The notes beneath the pieces are model-generated. The model did not search any database, was not told the DNA's origin, and saw only the letters and a list, made by a program, of their open reading frames with translations. This document shows positions 19,706 through 27,818 of a stretch of DNA of 64,000 nt, in pieces. Each line of letters begins with the position of its first letter. The stretch's first letter is position 1. The DNA is from CAWCXF01 sp963799455. Lineage in GTDB: Bacteria > Pseudomonadota > Alphaproteobacteria > Rhodobacterales > Rhodobacteraceae. The position numbers and the translations under genes were made by a program. The stretch lies in contig CAWCXF010000006.1 in the NCBI GenBank assembly GCA_963799455.1, positions 124,001 to 188,000 of the forward strand, in the 5' to 3' direction.

Positions 19706-19912
19706 TCAGGCGGCGTCGTCGTCCAGATCCACCTCGGGCGTCATCGCCACCACCTCGCGGTCGGCGTAATGGCCGCAGGCGCCGCAGACGTGATGCGGCC
19801 GCTTCAGCTCGCCGCAGTTGGAGCATTCGGACGGGTTGCCGGGGCGCAACGCGTCGTGCGCGCGGCGCATGTTCCGACGCGACGGCGTCACCTTGTTCTG
19901 GGGGACGGCCAT
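19706..19912 (-). CDS. rpmF: 50S ribosomal protein L32
   Basis: 68 residues, complete. It begins MAVPQNKVTPSRRNMRRAHD and has the four-cysteine zinc ribbon CSNCGELKRPHHVCGACGHY. It ends in an acidic tail (DLDDDAA). It lies upstream of plsX in the common order DUF177-rpmF-plsX-fabH, 35 bp before plsX. Confidence 0.96.
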   Translation of the reverse strand: MAVPQNKVTPSRRNMRRAHDALRPGNPSECSNCGELKRPHHVCGACGHYADREVVAMTPEVDLDDDAA

Positions 19913-20121
19913 GTCGTTCTCCGGGTCTAGGGGGCGGTGGCTCGCACGCGCCCCTCGTGTCATCTGGCGGGGCGCGCCACCCCTGCGTCGCCCTGCGGCC
20001 GCGCGGCCCCGTCGAGGGGGCGCGCAGGCCGGGCGCCCGGCCCATCGAGGGGGCGCCCGCAGCCGTCGGGAGGCGGCATACATACCGCGATCGCTCACGG
20101 GCGCAAGGCCCCGCGGCCCCC

Positions 20122-20677
20122 TCAGGGCTCGCCGCGGCCCTCTTCGTCCATCCGCTCGCGCAGGGCCGCCAGTCCGGCGAAGGGCCTCGCGTCCTCGTCG
20201 CTCAGGGGCGTCGCGCCGTCCTCGGCGAAGCGGGCGTCGCCGAGGACGGCGCCGGGCGCGCGGGGGTAGGGCGGCAGCGCCAGCGCCAGCGCCTCGGCCG
20301 CCACCGCCATCAGGTCGATCGCGGCGGGCAGCGGCTCGCGCGTCTCGTCTGCCATCTCGACCTCGGCCTCCTCGGGCTCGGCGGAGATCCGCCATGTAGA
20401 GCCGCTCGACCGCCTCCTCGATGCGGGTGACGACCGGATCGAGCGTGACCACGCAGTCCTGCACCACCGTCGCGCCGAGCGCGCCCGTGAGCCGCCAGTC
20501 GGCGCCGCGCGCGGGCTCGACGCGCCCCTCCAGGCGCAGCGAGCGCAGCGCGCGCAGGCCGAGCGCGCGCGCCACGGCGGCGCGCGCCGCGGCGTCGGGC
20601 ACGACCGCGAAGGGCGTGGCGCCCTTCTGCCTCAGATCGCCCACGCGCAGCACGCTCGGGGCGGGGTTCTCGCTCAT
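20122..20677 (-). pseudogene. DUF177 (YceD family) protein, one +1 frameshift
   Basis: The start at 20677 or 20680 (MMSENPAPS) follows GAAAGGA. The N-terminal part reads well (VLRVGDLRQKG through QDCVVTLDPVVTRIEEAVER and LYMADL), then shifts. Removing one base restores EPEEAEVEMADETREPLPAA and the conserved C-terminus DEDARPFAGLAALRERM. The extra base adjoins GATC at 20386-20389. YceD proteins accompany rpmF and relate to 23S rRNA processing. As with ihfA, error or real loss cannot be told apart from one sequence. Confidence 0.8.
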
Positions 20678-20860
20678 CATGCGTCCTTTCTCGAACCGTG
20701 CCGCCCTTGAACCATGCCGGGGCGGCCTGTAGTCGGGGCCGAGGCTCGCTCGGACACCGGAGGGGACATGCGGCGCAGATCGGCCCGCGAGGCGCCGCCC
20801 GAGGATCGTCACGCGGCGCCCGACCGGGTGGGGCCGCACCGGGCGCGGCCGGGCCGGGCG

Positions 20861-21307
20861 ATGCGGCGCCTCGGCACGGCCGGCGTCCTCGCGCTCTCGC
20901 TCGGCCTCGGCGCCTGCTCGGCGGTCGAGCGGCGCCACGGCTACACCCCCGACGACGCCACGCTCTCGCTGATCGAGGTCGGCCGGGACACCCGCGAGAG
21001 CGTCGCCGAGAAGGCCGGCGACCCGACCGCGCTGGGCCTCATCGAGGGGGGCGACTACTACTACGTCTCCTCGCTCCGGCGCAGCTTCGCCTTCCAGCCC
21101 GTCGAGGAGACCGACCGCGAGGTCGTCGCCATCAGCTTCGACGCCTCGGGCCGGGTTGCCAACGTCGAGCGCTTCGGGCTGGAGCGCGGCCGCATCGTGC
21201 CGCTCTCGCGCCGCGTCACGGACACCAACGTCCAGGGCATCGGCCTCCTGCGCCAGCTCTTCGGCTCCCTGGGCCAGATCAGCGCCGAGGACGTGGTGGA
21301 GGAGTGA
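20861..21307 (+). CDS. bamE: Outer membrane protein assembly factor BamE
   Basis: 148 residues from the ATG at 20861, chosen because it gives a proper lipoprotein signal peptide ending LGACSAVE. Upstream ATGs in frame at 20768 would bury the signal. The SmpA/OmlA domain follows (HGYTPDD, LIEVGRDTRESVAEKAGDPT, then YYYVSSLRRSFAF). It is a lipoprotein subunit of the BAM complex that folds outer-membrane beta-barrels. It is divergent from the DUF177-rpmF-plsX-fabH operon. Confidence 0.88.
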   Translation: MRRLGTAGVLALSLGLGACSAVERRHGYTPDDATLSLIEVGRDTRESVAEKAGDPTALGLIEGGDYYYVSSLRRSFAFQPVEETDREVVAISFDASGRVANVERFGLERGRIVPLSRRVTDTNVQGIGLLRQLFGSLGQISAEDVVEE

Positions 21308-21314
21308 GGCGCGC

Positions 21315-21758
21315 TCACGCCCCGTCCGCAGCCCCGTCCGCAGCCCCGTCCGCGCCCTCGGGCTCGAAGGTCATCGCCACCCCGTTCATGCAGTAGCGCA
21401 GGCCCGTGGGCCACGGCCCGTCGGGGAAGACGTGGCCGAGGTGCCCCTCGCAGCGCGCGCAGTGGATCTCGGTGCGGCGCGCGAAGAACGAGCGGTCGTC
21501 GCTCTCGCCCACCGCCTCGGGCCGGATCGGCTCGAAGAAGGAGGGCCAGCCGGTCCCCGACTCGAACTTGGCGCCGGCGTCGAACAGCGCGTTCCCGCAA
21601 CCGCGGCAAAGGAACGTGCCGGGCTCCTTCGGGAAGTCGTCATGCGTGCCCGCGCGCTCGGTGGAGTGCCTGCGCAGCACCTTGTAGGCCTCGGGGGGCA
21701 GCGCCTCGCGCCACTCCTCGTCGGACTTGACCACCTTGTCGTGAACCCTCTGGTCCAT
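21315..21758 (-). CDS. msrB: Peptide-methionine (R)-S-oxide reductase
   Basis: 147 residues. Zinc-binding CxxC pairs are LCRGCGN and HCARCEGH. The active-site Cys lies in GLRYCMNGVAMTF, and the FESGTGWPSFFEP signature is intact. It repairs methionine-R-sulfoxide in proteins. The C-terminus GADGAADGAADGA is encoded by three copies of a 12-bp repeat (21320-21354). It converges on bamE with a 7-bp gap. Confidence 0.95.
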   Translation of the reverse strand: MDQRVHDKVVKSDEEWREALPPEAYKVLRRHSTERAGTHDDFPKEPGTFLCRGCGNALFDAGAKFESGTGWPSFFEPIRPEAVGESDDRSFFARRTEIHCARCEGHLGHVFPDGPWPTGLRYCMNGVAMTFEPEGADGAADGAADGA

Positions 21759-21903
21759 GCCGTGCCCTCCGCTGCCGCAAGGTTGCGCTTGCGCCGGTAT
21801 CTAGGCTCGGAGGATGACGATCCAAGCCCGGCCCCGACCCGGCCGGCGCGATCCGACCGCGATCGGGCGACCGACCGCGAGCCGAGACCCGATGGGAGCC
21901 GCG

Positions 21904-22638
21904 ATGCCCGTTCTGCGACGAGGCCGGCTGAGGGCGCGCGAGGCGTCGGGCGCGCGCGACCTCGCCGCCTGCCTCGCCCTGCGCGCGGCGTCGTTCCGCG
22001 GCGACGCGGGGGCGTCCGACGCCGACGCCTTCGACGCCGCCTGCCGCCACGTGATGGTCGAGGACGCGGCCTCGGGGGATCTCCTGTGCACCTTCCGCGT
22101 CCTGCCGCTCGGCGGCGGCCGCGAGATCGCGCGCAGCTACTCGGCGCAGTTCTACGACCTCTCGGCGCTCGCCGCCTTCGAGGCGCCGGTCGCCGAGATG
22201 GGCCGCTTCTGCACGCGCCCCGACGGGCTCGACCCGGACGTGATGCGCCTGGCCTGGGGCGCGCTCGCGCGCTTCGTGGACGAGGCCGGAGTCGGGCTCC
22301 TGTTCGGCTGCTCGTCCTTCCACGGCATCGAGGCGCGCGCCCATGACGACGCCTTCGCGCTCCTCGATGCGCGCCACCTCGCGCCGGCGCGCTGGCGCCC
22401 GCTGGTCAAGGCGCGCGAGGTGGTGCGCTTCGCGGCGCGCATCGGGCGCAGGCCCGACCTGCGCCGCGCCACGGCGGCGATGCCGCCCCTGCTGCGCTCC
22501 TACCTCTCGCTGGGCGGCTGGGTGTCCGACCACGCGGTGATCGACCGCGACCTCGGCACGATGCACGTCTTCACCGGCCTCGAGATCGCCCGCATCCCCC
22601 CCGCCCGCGCGCGCCTGCTGCGGCAGGTCGCGGCCTGA
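21904..22638 (+). CDS. olsB: Ornithine-acyl-ACP N-acyltransferase (OlsB-like, GNAT fold)
   Basis: About 244 residues from the ATG at 21904, preceded by GGGAG; ATGs at 21892 and 21814 are alternatives. It has the hemolysin-like acyltransferase layout: LAACLALRAASFRGD, CRHVMVEDAASGDLLCTFRV, EMGRFCTRPDG, FGCSSFHGIEA, and a C-terminal LRSYLSLGGWVSDHAV. OlsB makes lyso-ornithine lipid, a phosphorus-free membrane lipid precursor. No OlsA is adjacent. Family is clear, exact substrate inferred. Confidence 0.8.
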   Translation: MPVLRRGRLRAREASGARDLAACLALRAASFRGDAGASDADAFDAACRHVMVEDAASGDLLCTFRVLPLGGGREIARSYSAQFYDLSALAAFEAPVAEMGRFCTRPDGLDPDVMRLAWGALARFVDEAGVGLLFGCSSFHGIEARAHDDAFALLDARHLAPARWRPLVKAREVVRFAARIGRRPDLRRATAAMPPLLRSYLSLGGWVSDHAVIDRDLGTMHVFTGLEIARIPPARARLLRQVAA

Positions 22639-22765
22639 GCGCGCCCGCGGCGGTCCGGCCGGTGCGGCCCGCCGCCGGCGCCCCGGCCCGCAGCCGGCGC
22701 CCCGGCCCGCCGCCCGCGCTGCGGTCGCGTTGACCGCGGCGCGGCGCGGCCGTAGCTCGGGCGCC

Positions 22766-24667
22766 ATGGCCCGCGCACCCCTCCTCCAGCTCTCCGACGT
22801 CTCGCTCGGCTTCGGCGGCGCGCCCCTGTTCCGCGACCTCTCGCTCGTGATCCACGAGGGCGACCGGGTGGCGCTGGTCGGGCGCAACGGCGAGGGCAAG
22901 TCCACGCTGCTGCGCGTGATGGCGGGGCTCGCGGAGCCCGACGCCGGCGAGCGCGTCCTGCCGGCCGGCACGTCCGTGGGATACATGGAGCAGGAGCCGG
23001 ATCTCTGCGCCTTCGCCACGCTGGGCGACTACGCCGTCTCGGGGCTCGGCCCGGCCGATCTGTGGCGCGCCGAGGCGGCCTCGGAGGGCCTGGGCTTCGA
23101 CCCCGCGCGCCCCGTCGCCACCGCCTCGGGCGGGGAGCGGCGGCGCGCGGCGCTGGCCAAGCTGATGGCCGAGGCGCCCGACCTCATGCTCCTCGACGAG
23201 CCCACCAACCATCTCGACATCGAGGCCATCGCCTGGCTGGAGGGGGAGCTCGGCCGCACCCGCGCGGCCTTCGTGCTGATCTCGCACGACCGCGCCTTCC
23301 TGCGCGCGCTGGCCCGCGCCACGCTCTGGATCGACCGCGGCACGGTGCGCCGCCAGGAGCACGGCTTCGACCGCTTCGAGGCGTGGCGCGACCGGGTGCA
23401 TGCCGAGGAGGACGCGAGCGCCCACAAGCTCGACCGCCGCATCAAGGCGGAGGCGCGCTGGGCCGTCGAGGGCATCAGCGCGCGCCGCACCCGCAACCAG
23501 GGCCGGCTGCGCGCGCTGGGCGCGCTGCGCGAGGGTCGCGCGGCGACGGTCCGCCGGGCCGGGACCGCCGACCTCGCGCTGGGCGCGGCGGTGCCCGCCG
23601 GCAAGCGCGTGATCGAGGCGCGCGGCATCGCCAAGTCCCACGGCGAGCGCATCCTCCTGCGGCCCTTCGACCTGCGCGTGACGCGCGGCGAGCGCATCGC
23701 GCTCGTCGGCCCCAACGGCGTGGGCAAGACGACGCTGCTGCGGATGCTCATCGGCGAGCTGGAGCCGGACGCGGGCACCGTCCATCTGGGGGCGAACGTC
23801 GAGATGGCGGTGCTCGACCAGAACCGCGCGGCGCTCGACCCCGACATGACGCTGTGGGAGACGCTGACGGGGGATCCGGACATGCGCGTGGGCGGGCGCG
23901 CCGACCAGGTGATGGTCCGCGGCGAGCCGCGCCACGTCGTGGGCTACCTCAAGGACTTCCTCTTCGACGAGACCCGCGCCCGCGCGCCCGTCCGCTCGCT
24001 CTCGGGGGGCGAGCGCGCGCGGCTGCTGCTGGCCAAGCTCTTCGCGCGGGACTCGAACCTCGTCGTGCTCGACGAGCCCACGAACGACCTCGACGTGGAG
24101 ACGCTCGACCTCCTCCAGGAGGTGCTCGCCGACTACGACGGCACCGTGCTGATGGTCAGCCACGACCGCGACTTCATCGACCGCGTGGCCACCGCCACCC
24201 TCGCCATGGAGGGCGACGGCCGCGCCACCCTCTACGCCGGCGGCTGGTCCGACCACTGCGCCCAACGCCGCCAGCGGGCGGAGCGACGGGACCGCCCGCA
24301 CCGACGGGAACGCCCGCAGCGCCGTGAGCGCACGGAGCGAGGCGAGCGCCCGCCTGCCGAGCCGGGCGGAGAGGGGCCGTCGGAGAACCGACCGCGCGCC
24401 GGGGGCGCCTCCGCCGACGGCCGTCCCGCCCCGGCCGGGGCGCCGGCCCTGAGCTTCACCGAGCGCCACCGGCTCGAGGCGCTGCCGGCCGAGATCGAGC
24501 GGCTCGAGGCCGAGATCGCGAAGCTCTCGGAGTATCTCGCCGCCCCCGACCTCTACGCCTCCGCGCCGGCCAGGTTCGCCCGCGCCACCGAGGCGCTCGC
24601 GGAGCGCCGGACCGCCCTGTCGGCCGCCGAGGACGAATGGCTCGCCCTGGCGGAGCGGATCGCGTAG
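22766..24667 (+). CDS. ABC-F family ATP-binding protein (Uup-like)
   Basis: 633 residues, two ABC domains and no membrane segment. Domain 1 has Walker A GRNGEGKSTLL, signature ASGGERRRAALA and Walker B LMLLDEPTNHLD. Domain 2 has GPNGVGKTTLL, LSGGERARLLLA and VVLDEPTNDLD. A basic low-complexity linker (about residues 505-560, many RRER units) leads to a coiled-coil C-terminal domain as in Uup. ABC-F proteins act on ribosomes or, for Uup, on branched DNA. Domain call is certain, role inferred. Confidence 0.92.
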   Translation: MARAPLLQLSDVSLGFGGAPLFRDLSLVIHEGDRVALVGRNGEGKSTLLRVMAGLAEPDAGERVLPAGTSVGYMEQEPDLCAFATLGDYAVSGLGPADLWRAEAASEGLGFDPARPVATASGGERRRAALAKLMAEAPDLMLLDEPTNHLDIEAIAWLEGELGRTRAAFVLISHDRAFLRALARATLWIDRGTVRRQEHGFDRFEAWRDRVHAEEDASAHKLDRRIKAEARWAVEGISARRTRNQGRLRALGALREGRAATVRRAGTADLALGAAVPAGKRVIEARGIAKSHGERILLRPFDLRVTRGERIALVGPNGVGKTTLLRMLIGELEPDAGTVHLGANVEMAVLDQNRAALDPDMTLWETLTGDPDMRVGGRADQVMVRGEPRHVVGYLKDFLFDETRARAPVRSLSGGERARLLLAKLFARDSNLVVLDEPTNDLDVETLDLLQEVLADYDGTVLMVSHDRDFIDRVATATLAMEGDGRATLYAGGWSDHCAQRRQRAERRDRPHRRERPQRRERTERGERPPAEPGGEGPSENRPRAGGASADGRPAPAGAPALSFTERHRLEALPAEIERLEAEIAKLSEYLAAPDLYASAPARFARATEALAERRTALSAAEDEWLALAERIA

Positions 24668-24905
24668 CGCGGCCTCGCCGACGCGCGCCGGGACGCGGCG
24701 CCGGTGCCCACCATGCCCCCGGCGCGCCCAGCGCCGGCGCAGGGAGACCACCTCCACCGGACCGTCCGGGCGGGGGCGGGGCGCGCCGTGGCCCTCCGGG
24801 CGCCGGGGCGGGAGCCCGGTCGTCCCGCGCCGGCGCGGGGCCATGCGCCCCGCCGACGGTGCCGTGGGGCCATCGCCATCCGCGGCGTCGCCCGGCTCTC
24901 GCGGC

Positions 24906-25661
24906 TCACCGCATCCTGAGTCCACCGTCGAGCCGGATCACGGTGCCGTTGAGGTAGCCCGCCTCCAGGGCGAAGCGCACCGCATGGGCGAACTCAGCCG
25001 GGTCGCCCAGGCGGCGGGGGAAGAGCACGTCGGCCGCGAGCCCGTCCATCACCTCCGCCCCGAGCCCTTCGAGCATCGGCGTGCGGAACACGCCTGGCGC
25101 GATCGCCACCACCCGCACGCCCATCGAGGCGAGGTCGCGCGCCATCGGCAGCGCCAAGGCCGCGACCCCGCCCTTCGAGGCCGCGTAGGCCGCCTGGCCC
25201 TTCTGCCCCTCGAACGCCGCCACCGAGGCCGTCAGCACGATGACGCCGCGCTCGCCGCCCGGATCGCCGGCGCCCTCGGCCATCAGCGCCGCCGCCCGGC
25301 TCGCCACCGTGAAGCTGCCGACGAGGTTCACGTCGATCGCCCTTCGGAACGCCTCCATCCGGTGCGGCCCCGAGCGCCCGACCGTCCGCTCGGCCGACGC
25401 GATCCCGGCGCAGGCGACGCAGGCGTCCAGGCCCCCCATCGCCTCCCGCGCGGCCTCCAGGGCCCGCGCGACCGAGCCCTCGTCGGTCACGTCCGCCGCC
25501 GCGAAGGCCGCGCCGATCTCGTCCGCCACGCCCATCCCGCGCGCCTCGTCGCGGTCGAGGATCGCCACCCGGGCGCCCGCTTGGCGCAGGCCCCGGGCGA
25601 CCGCCTCGCCCAGGCCTGATGCGCCACCGGTCACGACCGCCTTGGCGTCCGACACCTCCAT
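24906..25661 (-). CDS. SDR family NAD(P)-dependent oxidoreductase (HSD10 / 3-hydroxyacyl-CoA dehydrogenase-like)
   Basis: 251 residues. The cofactor motif TGGASGLGEAVARGL is near the N-terminus, and ADVTDEGSV and CVACAGIA follow. The catalytic residues appear in VIVLTASVAAFEGQKGQ and YAASKGGVAALALPMARDL (YxxxK), then VVAIAPGVFRTPML. Motifs match the type II 3-hydroxyacyl-CoA dehydrogenase branch, so a role in fatty or branched-chain acyl-CoA oxidation is likely but not proven. Confidence 0.87.
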   Translation of the reverse strand: MEVSDAKAVVTGGASGLGEAVARGLRQAGARVAILDRDEARGMGVADEIGAAFAAADVTDEGSVARALEAAREAMGGLDACVACAGIASAERTVGRSGPHRMEAFRRAIDVNLVGSFTVASRAAALMAEGAGDPGGERGVIVLTASVAAFEGQKGQAAYAASKGGVAALALPMARDLASMGVRVVAIAPGVFRTPMLEGLGAEVMDGLAADVLFPRRLGDPAEFAHAVRFALEAGYLNGTVIRLDGGLRMR

Positions 25662-25786
25662 GCGCTCGCCTCCTCCCGGCCGTCGCGCGCCGCGAGGCGG
25701 CCGCGTGCCTCCAAGGGAAAGGCACCCCGCGCCGGGGCCGGCGGGGGGTGCGGGATCGTCACGGGTGGGCCCGCGTCGATGCGGCG

Positions 25787-26362
25787 TCAGCGGACCTCGC
25801 CGACCTGCTGGATCTCGGCCTCGATGTCGTCGCCGTCGAACCAGCCCTCGAACCAACCCTCCTCGTCGATGGTGATCACCTTGTCCTGGTTCACGTCGGC
25901 CGAGCCGTAGAGGCCGGTGGAGTACTCGTCCGCGCTCAGGAACGTGTCCTGGTCGGTGTCGAGCCCGGTGTAGGTGTCGGCGTAGTCGGCGTCGTAGAAG
26001 CCGCCGAACTCGGACTGGTCGAGATAGCCGGACGAGTCGAGGTCGTAGTCCGTGAACGCGCCGCCCGCGTAGCCGTCGCCGAAGTAGCGCCCGGTGCCGA
26101 GGCCGAACTCGTCCTCGGTGATCTGGAGGTCGTTGTCGCGGTCGTAGTCGGCGAAGAGGCCGGTCGCGTACTCGTTCTGGCTCAGCAGCGCGTCGTCGTC
26201 GGTGTCGAGCGCGTCGTAGTAGCCCGTCTCGCCGAAGCCCGTGTTGAAGGTGTCGTAGTCGTAGTCGGTGCCGTAGGTGTCGCCGAACATCTGCGCGCTC
26301 GCCGCGGTCGTGCCCAGCAGGGCTGCGACGGCGGTGGCGGCAAGGTGCTTGGTGAACGTCAT
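25787..26362 (-). CDS. Secreted EF-hand calcium-binding protein
   Basis: 191 residues. The signal peptide is cleaved after TTAASA, leaving a very acidic, Tyr/Gly-rich mature protein. Five EF-hand-type loops are visible in order: DTDDDALLSQNEY, DYDRDNDLQITEDEF, DYDLDSSGYLDQSEF, DTDQDTFLSADEY and DVNQDKVITIDEE. Most have acidic residues at positions 1, 3, 5 and 12. It probably binds calcium in the periplasm or outside the cell. No membrane anchor, no recognised partner. Confidence 0.85.
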   Translation of the reverse strand: MTFTKHLAATAVAALLGTTAASAQMFGDTYGTDYDYDTFNTGFGETGYYDALDTDDDALLSQNEYATGLFADYDRDNDLQITEDEFGLGTGRYFGDGYAGGAFTDYDLDSSGYLDQSEFGGFYDADYADTYTGLDTDQDTFLSADEYSTGLYGSADVNQDKVITIDEEGWFEGWFDGDDIEAEIQQVGEVR

Positions 26363-26444
26363 GAATTGCTCCTTCGTCGATGTGTGTCGTCATCCCCCCC
26401 CGCGTGGCCGCGCGGGGGGATGCCCATTCAACGGGCACCCCCGA

Positions 26445-27656
26445 TCAGGGTTCCTGACGGATCGCCGCGACCGGTTCACGGGGCCGCGAGGCCCCCGGTG
26501 CGTCGGCCATCTCGGCGAGCCCCTCCAGCGCCGCCTCGAGCGCCGCGTCGGGGGCGGTGAGCGCGATGCGGACGTGCCCCGCGGCGGTCGCGCCGAAGCT
26601 CTCGCCCGGCATCACCGCGACGCCGCGCTCCGACAGCAGCCGCTCGGCGAAGGCCTCGCCGGAGAGCCCCGTCGCCCGGATGTCGGCCATCAGGTACATC
26701 GCGCCCCGCGGCGGGTGCGGGACGACGCCGCGCCGGCCGGTCAGCACGCGCAGGGCGAGGTCGCGCCGCCGCCGGAACGGCTCCGCCACGGCCGCCTCGA
26801 AGGCGGCGCCGAGCGAGAGGGCATGCAGCGCCGCGTCCTGGACGAAGCCCGCCACGCCGTAGGTGGTGTGGGTGGCCAGATCCGCGGCCCGCGCGATCGC
26901 CTCCTCGGGGCCGACGAGCCAGCCGACCCGCGAGCCCGTCATGGCGTGGCCCTTCGACATCGAGCCGACCACCAGCGTGCGCTCGGCGAGCCCCGGCAGC
27001 GCGCGGGGCGAGACGTGCGCGCCCTCCCAGACCTGGGTGTCGTAGACCTCGTCCGAGATCAGCCAGCCGGGGCTCGCCTCGGCCATCCCCTCCAGCACCG
27101 CGCGCGGGTAGACCGCGCCGGTGGGGTTGTTGGGCGTGTTGAGGAGCAGCGCCGCGGCGCCGGCCGCGCGCGCGGCGACGGCCTCGGGCCGCGGCACGAA
27201 CCCGTCCCCGGGGAGCGCCGGGACGATCACGGGCACGGCGCCCGCGGCCCGGATCGTGCCGGGATAGGTGGCGTAGTGCGGCGCGACCATCGCCACCCGC
27301 TCGCCGGGATCGCAGGCGGTCATCACGGCCGTGAACAGCGCCGCCTGGCCGCCGGGCGTGACGAGCACGCTGGACGCCGTCGTCCGCGCGCCGGTGCGGC
27401 GGGCCAGGCGGGCGGCGATCGCCTCGCGCAGCGCGGCGATCCCGGGGACGGCGGCGTAGCCGGTGTTGCCGCCGCGGGCCGAGGCGTCCATCGCGGCCAG
27501 GATCGCGGGGTCGGTCGGCACGTCGTGCTCGCCGATGGTGAGGTCCGTGACGGGCAGGCCCGCCGCGCGGCGCGCGCGCACGAGGCCGAGGATGGCCCAG
27601 CCGTCCCCGCCCTCGACGATGCACCGGATGCGACGCGACGCCCTCATGCGCGCCAT
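26445..27656 (-). CDS. Pyridoxal-phosphate aminotransferase (class I/II)
   Basis: 403 residues. Fold-type I motifs: TPGGQAALFTAVM (cofactor phosphate region), LLLNTPNNPTGAVYPR, WLISDEVYDTQVW (Asp and Tyr contacting PLP), and the Schiff-base lysine in VVGSMSKGHAMTGSRVGW. The C-terminal substrate Arg lies in GHVRIALTAPD. It transfers an amino group between an amino acid and a 2-oxo acid; the substrate cannot be set by sequence. Confidence 0.9.
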   Translation of the reverse strand: MARMRASRRIRCIVEGGDGWAILGLVRARRAAGLPVTDLTIGEHDVPTDPAILAAMDASARGGNTGYAAVPGIAALREAIAARLARRTGARTTASSVLVTPGGQAALFTAVMTACDPGERVAMVAPHYATYPGTIRAAGAVPVIVPALPGDGFVPRPEAVAARAAGAAALLLNTPNNPTGAVYPRAVLEGMAEASPGWLISDEVYDTQVWEGAHVSPRALPGLAERTLVVGSMSKGHAMTGSRVGWLVGPEEAIARAADLATHTTYGVAGFVQDAALHALSLGAAFEAAVAEPFRRRRDLALRVLTGRRGVVPHPPRGAMYLMADIRATGLSGEAFAERLLSERGVAVMPGESFGATAAGHVRIALTAPDAALEAALEGLAEMADAPGASRPREPVAAIRQEP

Positions 27657-27818
27657 GGGCCACGGGGGCCGCGCGGTGTCAAACCCTGGACAGGGGGACG
27701 GCGGGTCGCTAGGTGGGGCGCATGTGCCCGCGCATCCGCATCTGCGTCATTCGCTGACCGTCCCCGCGCGCGGCCCATCCCTCCCGTCTCAGGCCCGCGC
27801 ACCCCGCGAGGTTGCCCC

